A DNA stretch of 64,000 bases from Lethocerus indicus (taxonomy: Eukaryota; Arthropoda; Insecta; Hemiptera; Belostomatidae), in contig JACDQD010000007.1 in NCBI GenBank assembly GCA_019843655.1, positions 28,424,816-28,488,815 of the forward strand. The letters are read 5' to 3'. Position 1 is the first letter of the stretch. Every line of letters begins with the position of its first letter. A model generated the notes under the pieces. That model saw only the letters and a program-made list of their open reading frames with translations, was not told the DNA's origin and ran no database searches. Shown in pieces: positions 55,209-64,000 of the stretch. Position numbers and translations under genes: made by a program.

Positions 55209-55430
55209 TTCGGCCGCTCGCCATCTTCAGTGGCGCCGGTCTGAAACCGGTCTAGCGAAAAAACCGAAACCGAGCGAGAGGAGACAGAAGAAACACAACA
55301 AATCTACGACAAATCTGCGATAAAACAAGAATTCGGATATTTTTTTTCCAAAAAAAGGCTTTTCCCGATTTTCTGACACCGGTCTTTTTTTGCTAGACCG
55401 GTTTCCGCTGTTCGCCACATTCGGTAGCCG
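55209..55430. mobile_element. Foldback family A copies (broken)
   Basis: CGGCCGCTCGCCATCTTCAG TGGCGCC joined to CTGAAACCGGTCTAGCGAAA, then an opposing arm at 55378-55420 (CGGTCTTTTTTTGCTAGACC GG). Confidence 0.75.
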
Positions 55431-55991
55431 CTTTTCGCCGTTAGGTCCCCAGCGTACCGTTGCTAAAACGGACATCGGAAATTGACTTTATCCAACACAA
55501 ATTATAATTTATAGAGCCGAAATTTTACCGAAAATATCTTCATATTAATTAAATAAGTCCATATATTTGTGCTGAACATAATCCGGGAACGTACCTGGAC
55601 GCGGGAATACTGAAAGCAATTAACCTGTCGTCGCTTAAGCGTAATCTTTCCCTGGTGGTCTCTGAAACGTGTCTCTGATCCGTTTTTAAATCTCGGAATA
55701 AGACCGATATAGCCGAGAGAGACCGGTCTATAAATAGACGGTAGGGCGGAGGGAGGGAGGCCGAGGTCGTAATAAGCGCGAGCGCTCGTGACGTTCGGAA
55801 AAACATACGATTTGAGGGGAGGGGGGGAGAAAGTAAATTTTCCAGGTTTTCCCCCCAATTTCTTTTTCTACAGTAGAAAACGGTTTTTTTTCCGTTGTAC
55901 TTCGTAAAGTAGTTGATGACTTTCCGCCCTATTCGTTCGCTAATTTGTGGCTTCCCGATATATAAATCCTTCCAAAAAGGTTCCGTAAGAT

Positions 55992-56305
55992 CAGCCGAAA
56001 CCGGTCTAGCGGAAGACCGAACACGAGCCGAGAGGAGACAGAAATACACGAAAACTACGGTTTCTGTTAAGTTGGTTTAGAAACCACTGTTTTGCGGTCT
56101 GCCAGGGGTTGGAATACCGTAAATTTCTTCTGTTTCTGTCTCCTTGCCATAGTCTTTTGCTAGACCGGTTTCTGTCTCTACAGTACGGTCAGTACAAGTG
56201 ACAGTGACGCAGTGCAGTGAGGTAGCCCGAAAAACATCCAAAGTGGCGAAAGTGACTAACACCGCTACTGAAGACGGCCGAAAGACCGGTCTAGCAAAAG
56301 ACACG
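55992..56305. mobile_element. Foldback family A copies (two arms)
   Basis: AGCCGAAACCGGTCTAGCGG AAGACC to ACGGTTTCTG, then an inverted terminus GTCTGCCAGGGGTTGGAATA CCGTAAATTTCTTC through to the inner right arm ending GGTCTAGCAAAAGAC at about 56301. Confidence 0.8.
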
Positions 56306-56859
56306 ATTTATCGTAACGATCGTTTCCGCGAAGCGAACCTGAAATGAAATATTTTCAACCTGTTCCCGGACAATTTCCAAGAGATGCTTTCTGCAACCCC
56401 GCAAAAAAACGGGGGTGGCTTTGTAATTTTTTTTCATAAAATAAAACTCCAATAATACTTTCATATTTCGGAGAAAGTTTCATAAAAATAAATATATTTG
56501 GAAGCGCTCCCGCGTTCGATTATATTGGAGCCCTAATTGCTCCTCGGCAAGAGGAAAGGAGAAAGTCAGGTTAATTGACCTTTTTTTAGTTTTTTAACGC
56601 GCGTTTTCTCATTTTGTTTTTCAATTTCAAAAATACGTCGCAGGCCGTCGCAGCCGATATTGGCGGCTCTTCTTATCTGTTGTTCAGCCGAGTTCCGACC
56701 TTGGATCGCTCGCGTAAATTTTTCACATACGTTCACATTCGCGTACGGATTGTACAGTTTTTATCGAGTTACGTGTTCTGATCAAACGAAAATTTACGAG
56801 AACTTTTCTAGTCTAATATTTTGCCGTCTGCTAGGAGGTTAGAGTACCGCGGATTTTAG

Positions 56860-57592
56860 CCGCAAAATCGGCTAAAAAATGCGATTTTTAGGGCCAAATA
56901 TGCGGTTTTTAGGCGCAAAGTCGGTCAAAAATAGGGTTTTAAGGCGCAAAATCGGCCCAAAAATGCGGTTTTTGAGAGAAAACAGCCCAAACATGTTGTT
57001 TTTAGGCCCAACAATGCGGTTTTTAGGCGCAAAATCGGTCAAAAATAGGGTTTTAAGGCGCAAAATCGGCTAAGAATGCTGTGTTTTGGCCCAAAAATGC
57101 TGTTTTTAAGCAATAAATAGCACCAAAAAAGCGATTTTTAGGGAATGCGGTTTTTAGGCGCAAAATCGGCCCAAAAACGCTATTTTTAGGCCCAAAAATG
57201 CGGTTTTCAGGAGCAAAATCAACCCAAACATGTGGTTTTTAGGCCCCAAAAATACTGTTTTTAAGCAAAAAAACGGCCCAAAATAGCTGTGTTTTGGCCC
57301 AAAATTGCTGTCTTTAAGCAATAAATAGGCCCAGAAATGCGACTGTTAGGGCCAAAAATCCTGTTTTTAGGCGCAAAATCGGCCGAAAATGCGATTTTTA
57401 GGGCCAAAATGCGGTTTTTATGGCGCAAAATCGGCCAAGAATGCTGTGTTTGCCAAATTCGGCCCAAAATGCTGTTTCTAAGCAATAATAGGCCCTAAAT
57501 GCGATTTTAGGGCCAGAAATGCGGTTTTAGGCGCAAAATCGGCTCAAAATGCGATTTTTAGGACCAAAAAGCGGTTTTAAGCGCAATATCGA
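56860..57592. repeat. Degenerate 21/32 bp satellite, block 1
   Basis: Interleaved units GGCGCAAAATCGGCCCAAAA ATGCGGTTTTTA (32 bp) and GGCCCAAAAATGCGGTTTTTA (21 bp), heavily substituted. Confidence 0.9.
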
Positions 57593-57624
57593 GTTACGTG
57601 TTCTGATCAAACGAAAATTTACGA

Positions 57625-57657
57625 GAACTTCGTAGCGCTGTGTTAGTCACCGTTTGT

Positions 57658-57703
<46 letters not shown>

Positions 57704-57815
57704 GATGCCCGAAAAACATCCAAAACTGCCGAAAGTGACTAACACAGCGCCGACTGAAGATGGCGAGCGACCGAAAACGGTCTGACCAACAGAAACATAA
57801 CAAATCTACGAGAAC
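57625..57815. mobile_element. Foldback family A hairpin with (TA)n centre
   Basis: CGTAGCGCTGTGTTAGTCAC, then (TA)n at 57666-57700, then GAGGATGCCCGAAAAACATC and the inner right arm. The flanks duplicate sequence from 56760 (CGAGTTACGTGTTCTGATCA), so this copy interrupts a duplicated segment. Confidence 0.8.
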
Positions 57816-58204
57816 TTTCCCTTTTTAAGCGTATACAGAGTATATAGTTTTCATACAAACATATACTTGGGTGGGTGGGGCGGGGTATTTTCTACATTTG
57901 TGTACACACATAACGGGAATTACACTTTACATTAGATAAGTTAAACTAAGCTATTACCAATAAACGGTAAATTGCCTTTCAGTGATAGTCTGCACGGAAA
58001 GTGTAGCTGTATAACTTATAACTCGATTTTATTGGAAAGGAGCTCGTAAACTCCCACACGAGATCTGTTTTCCCAACTAAAATTCCCGCTATAATAATTG
58101 CCTTAAATAGATTCAAAACTTAATGATTTATTATTACAAATTTATTATAATTATATACAACTGAAGGTAACCGGAGGAGGTTAGGTCGGTTTAGGTGAGG
58201 TTAG

Positions 58205-58340
58205 GACCGACACCGCGCTACTGAAGATGGCGAACGGCCGAAACCGGTCTCCGGCAAAAAAAGACCGAACCCGAGCGATAGGGGACAGAGAAACACACGT
58301 AATCTACGATATTCCAGCCCATTGCAGACCACAAAACAGG
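58205..58340. mobile_element. Foldback family A right arm, complete to terminus
   Basis: CACCGCGCTACTGAAGATGG CGAACGG to TTGCAGACCACAAAACAGG-TA. Followed at 58386-58422 by a mariner-type end and at 58432-58605 by the dispersed repeat shared with 47.3 kb. Confidence 0.85.
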
Positions 58341-59054
58341 TATTTTAAGTACAGTAAGACCGTAAAACAGTTCGAAGAAATACACGCTGTAAAATACGCA
58401 ATGACTTAGTTGCCGACCCAATAGATAACGTTAAAATATTTCCATGCATTTGATTTATTATTTATTCATTGTTATAAACAATATAAATATTTTTATATAT
58501 TATTAATTCATTGGCAAATAATGGGGTTAAATCCAGTTCAAAATTTGACGATATCTCGTTTGACGAGCAAAGCTTTTTATGCCATTATTACAATGAACCG
58601 AAACCCCAAACGACTTTATATCATTTATATGATATATATATATTCATATATTTTAGTTTTTACGTAAGAGTAAATGTTTCCGTAAACCTAAAGACAAGGG
58701 GGACAGGTTCTTCTTCTCGACTTCCTGTTAAAAAGTTATACCTCTGTATAAAAATAAAATACAGGTTGAAATTCCGGTGTCGGGGCGTAATTTTCTCCCG
58801 GATCGGAGAGCGCGACAGGTTTCCGGTTTTTCCTGAGAGAAAGTTCGAGTTTGTGGAATGAGCGGCGGAGGCCGGTACCTGGGGCGGTATCTGGGACGAG
58901 ACGCCGTTAGGAATTACGGCGAATTTACAGGCCGTACAGTTACGACCGCTCCACTTCCCACACACGACCCCTTCTTCACATCCACTCTATCGTACATCTT
59001 CGCCTGCAGAATTTGTACGAAATAAGGTAATAAACAGAGACGAAACTAGAGACG

Positions 59055-59395
59055 GTGATTTTTAGGGCCAAATATGCTGTTTTTAGGCGCAAAGTCGGTA
59101 AAGAATAGGGTTTTAAGGCGCAAAATCGGCCCAAAAATGTGGTTTTTGGGAGAGAAAACAGCCCAAACATGTTTTTAGGCCCAAAAATGCGGTTTTTAGG
59201 CGCAAAATCTGTCAAAAATAGGGTTTTAAGGCGCAAAATCGGCCACAAAGGCTGTTTTTAAGCCCAAAATCGGCCCAAGAATGCTGTGTTTTGGCCCAAA
59301 AATGCTGTTTTTAAGCAATAAATAGGACAAAAAATGCGATTTTTAGGCGCAAAATCGGCCCAAAAACGCGATTTTTAGGCTAAAAAATGCATGCA
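59055..59395. repeat. Degenerate 21/32 bp satellite, block 2
   Basis: Same units as block 1. It is bracketed by a ~120 bp direct duplication (about 58935-59055 and 59400-59523, both with ACAGTTACGACCGCTCCACT and GAAACTAGAGACGGTGA), so the satellite was inserted or copied within a duplication. Confidence 0.9.
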
Positions 59396-59567
59396 AAATG
59401 TACAGTTACGACCGCTCCACTTCCCACACACGACCCCCTTCTTCACATCCACTCTATCGTACATCTTCGCCTGCAGAATTTGTACGAAATAAGGTAATAA
59501 ACAGAGACGAAACTAGAGACGGTGACGACCGGCTTTAAATCGTAAAGTTCAATTATAGATCTGAATA

Positions 59568-59660
59568 CCAGTTTTGTGGTCTGCTAGGGGTTGGAATACG
59601 GTAGATTTCCCGTATTTCCGTCACCTCTAGCTCAGGTTTGGTCTTCTTCCCAGACCGGTA
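59568..59660. mobile_element. Foldback family A left-arm fragment
   Basis: ACCAGTTTTGTGGTCTGCTA GGGGTTGGAATACGG through GGTTTGGTCTTCTTCCCAGACCGG. Confidence 0.8.
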
Positions 59661-59679
59661 TAATTTTGCCCAAATTATG

Positions 59680-61735
59680 GACCGAAAATGCGGTTTTTAG
59701 GCCCAAAAATGACCCTTTAAGTATCAAGAAGGGCATAGAAATTATTAATTTTCTGGCACAATATCGGCTAAAACAAGAAAAGCTGTTTTAGGAACAAAAT
59801 CGGCACGAAAATGCTGTTATTAGGCCCAAAAATGCTGTTTTTAAGCAATAAATCGGCCAAAAATGCTGTTTTTAAACCCAAAAATGCTGTTTATAAGCGC
59901 AAAATCGGCCCAAAAACGCATTTTTTAGGCCCAAAATGCGGTTTCTAGGAGCAAAATCGAACCAAACATGCAGTTTTTAGGCCCAAAAACGCAGTTATTA
60001 AGGAATAAATACATCCAAGAATTCGATTTTTAGGGCCAAAAATGCGGTTTTTAGGCGCAAAATCGGCTAAAAATGATATTTTTTGGGCCAAAAATGAGGT
60101 TTTTAGGCGCAAAATGGGCCCATAAATGCGGTTTTCAGGCGCAAGATCGACTCAAAAATGGGTTTTTAGATCCAAAAATGCTGTTTTTAGGCGCAAAATC
60201 GACCCAAAAATGAGGTTTTTGTGAGCAAAATTGACGCAAACATGCAGTTTTTAGGCACAAAAATACGGTTTTTGGGAGAAAAAACGACACAAACATGTTT
60301 TTAGGACAAAAAATGCGGTATTTAGGCGCAAAATCGGTCAAAAAAGGCTGTTTTTAAGCCCAAAATCGGCCCAAGAATGCTGTTTTGGCCTAAAAATGCT
60401 GTTTTTAAGCAATAAATAGGCCCAAAAATGCAATTTTATGGCCCAAAAAGCGGGTTTTAGGCAAAAAATCGGCCCAAAAAAGCACATTTTTAGTGCAAAA
60501 TCGGCCCAAAAATGCAATTTTTAGGCCAAAAATCGGCCAAATAATTCGGTTATTTAACCAAACAATACCGTTTTTAGGCTGTAAATCGGATAAAAATCTG
60601 ATTTTTAGAGCCAAAATGGGCCCAAAGTTTTTAAAACAGTAAAACGGTCCAAAATGCGGTATTTTGGCGGAAAATCGGCCTAAAATGCAATTTTACCGCC
60701 AAAATGCCACTTTATGCGCAAAATCGGACCCAAAACATCGGTTTAGGCGCAAAATGGGCCCATAAATGCGGTTTTCAGGCGCAAAAATCGACCAAAAAAT
60801 GGGTTTTAGATCCAAAATGCTGTTTTAGGCAAATAATCGACCCAAAATGGGTTTTAGATCCAAAATGCTGTTTTTAGGCGTAAATCGGCTCAAAATACGA
60901 TAGGCGCAAAATCGGCCCAAAAATGCAGTTTTTAGGCGGAAAATCGGCCAAAATGCGGTTATTGCAAAAATCAACAGGAAAAGCGTATTTTTAGAGGCAA
61001 AAATGCGGTTTTAGGCGCAAAATCGATCCAAAACTTCCAATTTTTGGCGCATAATCGGCTCAAAAATAGGATTTTAAGAGGCAAAATGCGGGCGCAAAAT
61101 CGGCCCAAAAATGCGGTTTTAGGCGCAAAATCAACTAGAAAAGCAGAAAAGCTATTTTAGGGGCAAAATGCGTTTAGGCGAAAATCGGCCAAAAATGCGG
61201 TTTTTAGGCGCAAATGAACAAAAGCTATTTTTAGAGGCAAAATCGCGCAAACCCATTTAAAAAGCGGTAGGCGCAAAATCGTCCCAAAATCGGCCATGCG
61301 GTTTTAAAAATCGGCCAAAAAATGCGGTTTTAGGCAAATCGGCCCAAAAGCGGTTTTAGGCGCAAATCGGCCAAAAATGCGGTTTTTACAAAATGAACAA
61401 AAGCTTTTTGAGGCATCCAAAAATGCGGTTTTAGGCGCAAAATCGGCCCAAAAAGCGGTTTTAGGCGCAAATCGGCTCCAAAACGGTTTTTAGGCCAAAA
61501 AGCGGTTTTAGCGCAAAACGGTTGCCTCAAAAAATGCGGTTTTAGCAAAATCGGCCAACAATTTTTTAGCGCAAAATCGCTAAAATACCAAAATGCGTTT
61601 TTAGTTTTAGGCGCAAAATCAAACCAAAAGTAGCTATTTGTGGGGAAAATGCGGTTTTAGGCACAAATCGGCCAAAAATACTGTTTTAGCAAAAATGCCC
61701 AAAATGTTCTTTAGGTGAAAATAAGCGAAAAAATA
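59680..61735. repeat. Degenerate 21/32 bp satellite, block 3 (main)
   Basis: About 2 kb of the same units. Toward the right the copies become shorter and more deleted (for example GGCGCAAATCGGCCAAAAATGCGG). Small open frames here are artefacts. Confidence 0.9.
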
Positions 61736-61786
61736 GCGTCAGCGTCAATATCAATCGAACCTAAAATATAAAAACTCACATTTGAT

Positions 61787-64000
61787 TGTGGGTGGAATAT
61801 GGGATCGATCTGCGAAAATTTTCGAAAAACCTAAATTTTCGATTTTCAACCCGCCATTTCAGGGGCAAGTGTAACTCACATTGGTACACTTGTGGGTGGA
61901 ATATGGGATCGATCTGAGAAAATTTTCGAAAAACCTAAATTTTCGATTTTCAACCCGCCGTTTCAGGGGCAAGTGTAACTCATTGGTACACTTGTGGGTG
62001 GATATGATCGATCTGAGAAAATTTTCGAAAACCTAAATTTTCGATTTTCAACCCGCCGTTTCAGGGGCAAGTGTAACTCACTTTGTACACTTGTGGGTGG
62101 AATATGGGATCGATCTGAAAAATTTTCGAAAACCTAAATTTTCGATTTTCAACCCATTGCCGTTTCAGGGGCAAGTGTAACTCACATTGGTACACTTGTG
62201 GGTGGAATATGGGATCGATCTGCGAAAATTTTCGAAAAACCTAAATTTTCGATTTTCAACCCGCCGTTTCAGGGGCAAGTGTAACTCACATTGGTACACT
62301 TGTGGGTGGAATATGGGATCGATCTGAGAAAATTTTCGAAAAACCTAAATTTTCGATTTTCAACCCGCCGTTTCAGGGGCAAGTGTAACTCACATTGGTA
62401 CACTTGTGGGTGGAATATGGGATCGATCTGAGAAAATTTTCGAAAAACCTAAATTTTCGATTTTCAACCCGCCGTTTCAGGGCAAGTGTAACTCACATTG
62501 GTACACTTGTGGGTGGAATATGGGATCGATCTGAGAAAATTTTCGAAAACCTAAATTTTCGATTTTCAACCCGCCGTTTCAGGGGCAAGTGTAACTCACA
62601 TTGGTACACTTGTGGGTGGAATATGGGATCGATCTGAGAAAATTTTCGAAAACCTAAATTTTCGATTTTCAACCCGCCGTTTCAGGGCAAGTGTAACTCA
62701 CATTGGTACACTTGTGGGTGGAATATGGATCGATCTGCGAAAATTTTCGAAAACCTAAATTTTCGATTTTCAACCCGCCGTTTCAGGGCAAGTGTAACTC
62801 ACATTGGTACACTTGTGGGTGGAATATGGGATCGATCTGCGAAAATTTTCGAAAAACCTAAATTTTCGATTTTCAACCCGCCGTTTCAGGGGCAAGTGTA
62901 ACTCACATTGGTACACTTGTGGGTGGAATATGGATCGATCTGCGAAAATTTTCGAAACCCGCCGTTTCACCTAAATTTTGGAATATGGGATCGATTTTCA
63001 ACCCGCCGTTTCAGGGGCAAGTGTAACTCACATTGGTACACTTGTGGGTGGAATATGGGATCGATCTGCGAAAATTTTCGAAAACCTAAATTTTCGATTT
63101 TCAACCCGCCGTTTCAGGGCAAGTGTAACTCACATTGGTACACTTGTGGGTGGAATATGGATCGATCTGCGAAAATTTTCGAAAACCTAAATTTTCGATT
63201 TTCAACCCGCCGTTTCAGGGGCAAGTGTAACTCACATTGGTACACTTGTGGGTGGAATATGGGATCGATCTGCGAAAATTTTCGAAAAACCTAAATTTTC
63301 GATTTTCAACCCGCCGTTTCAGGGGCAAGTGTAACTCACATTGGTACACTTGTGGGTGGAATATGGGATCGATCTGCGAGAAAATTTTCGAAAAACCTAA
63401 ATTTTCGATTTTCAACCCGCCGTTTCAGGGGCAAGTGTAACTCACATTTGGTACACTTGTGGGTGGAATATGGGATCGATCTGAGAAAATTTTCGAAAAA
63501 CCTAAATTTTCGATTTTCAACCCGCTGTTTCAGGGGCAAGTGTAACTCACATTGGTACACTTGTGGGTGGAATATGGGATCGATCTGCGAAAATTTTCGA
63601 AAAACCTAAATTTTCGATTTTCAACCCGCCGTTTCAGGGGCAAGTGTAACTCACATTGGTACACTTGTGGGTGGAATATGGGATCGATCTGCGAAAATTT
63701 TCGAAAAACCTAAATTTTCGATTTTCAACCCGCCGTTTCAGGGCAAGTGTAACTCACTTGGTACACTTGTGGGTGGAATATGGGATCGATCTGAGAAAAT
63801 TTTCGAAAACCTAAATTTTCGATTTTCAACCCGCCGTTTCAGGGGCAAGTGTAACTCACTTGGTACACTTGTGGGTGGAATATGGGATCGATCTGAGAAA
63901 ATTTTCTGAAAACCTAAATTTTCGATTTTCAAAACCGCCGTTTCAGGGCAAGTGTAACTCACTTTGGTACACTTGTGGGTGGAATATGGGATCGATCTGA
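61787..64000. repeat. ~104 bp satellite array, ~21 copies, open at the right edge
   Basis: Unit starts TGTGGGTGGAATATGGGATC; it contains CGAAAAACCTAAATTTTCGA, TTTTCAACCCGCCGTTTCAG and AAGTGTAACTCACATTGGTA. Starts fall at 61787, 61891, 61993, 62092, 62197 and so on to 63974, with spacing mostly 102-105 bp. Differences are mainly 1-2 bp indels in homopolymers and a C/A choice in CTGCGAAAA versus CTGAGAAAA. Each unit has a short dyad AAGTGTA/TACACTT. Confidence 0.97.

Noticed and set aside
61787..64000. Short ORFs in the 104 bp satellite
   Set aside because: Repeat unit translation shifting frame with indels.
61787..64000. CENP-B box in the 104 bp satellite
   Set aside because: The TTCG and CCCG elements are present but not in the spacing of the box on either strand.

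Overview
Eukaryotic, almost certainly insect (arthropod) nuclear DNA. The evidence is multi-exon genes with GT-AG (and one GC-AG) introns, AT-rich introns against GC-rich third codon positions, insect-type protein families, and a very high load of DNA transposon remnants and satellites. There is no prokaryotic, viral or CRISPR signal. All joins below were read by eye; no search was run.

Left third (1-24.5 kb), gene-bearing. (1) The 5' part of MED14 (Mediator tail/scaffold subunit) lies on the minus strand: 13 coding exons from the ATG at 7002 to the window edge, 615 codons, with every splice phase agreeing. (2) About 2.1 kb away and divergent, on the plus strand, is a TRIM-NHL protein (RING, two B-boxes, coiled coil, brat/mei-P26-type NHL propeller; 714 aa, intronless CDS at 9139-11283). 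A spliced 5' UTR can be proposed. (3) Tail-to-tail with it, on the minus strand at 15503-24454, is a BCOR-type Polycomb corepressor: low-complexity Gln/His-rich N-terminus, a PLDLS motif, basic middle region, ankyrin repeats and a C-terminal PUFD domain. Two joins in BCOR (exon A/B and one point in exon G) do not keep frame and are flagged. The three genes are all regulators (transcription, RNA/translation, Polycomb), but nothing in the sequence shows that they work together.

Right two thirds (24.5-64 kb), almost gene-free. It is dominated by one recurrent palindromic family, called 'foldback family A' here. Its ends are TA followed by CCTGTTTTGTGGTCTGCGAG, it has a conserved inner block around GGTCTAGCAAAAGACC, and its centre often holds (TA)n. 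More than 25 copies or fragments occur, from the MED14 introns to 59.6 kb. At four or more places its arm has become tandem arrays with different unit lengths (149, 149, 61 and 204 bp). One compound copy makes a 1.5 kb palindrome (25.7-27.2 kb).

Other repeats are two hAT remnants inside the last BCOR intron (one with a 7/8 target duplication), several Tc1/mariner-like non-autonomous elements, a 3 kb pyrimidine-strand repeat (40.1-43.3 kb), minisatellites with 10, 15 and about 12 bp units, a degenerate 21/32 bp satellite (56.9-61.7 kb), and a ~104 bp satellite that runs off the right edge. One exon-like island with good codon character (32838-32933, minus) may be the C-terminal exon of an unrecognised gene.
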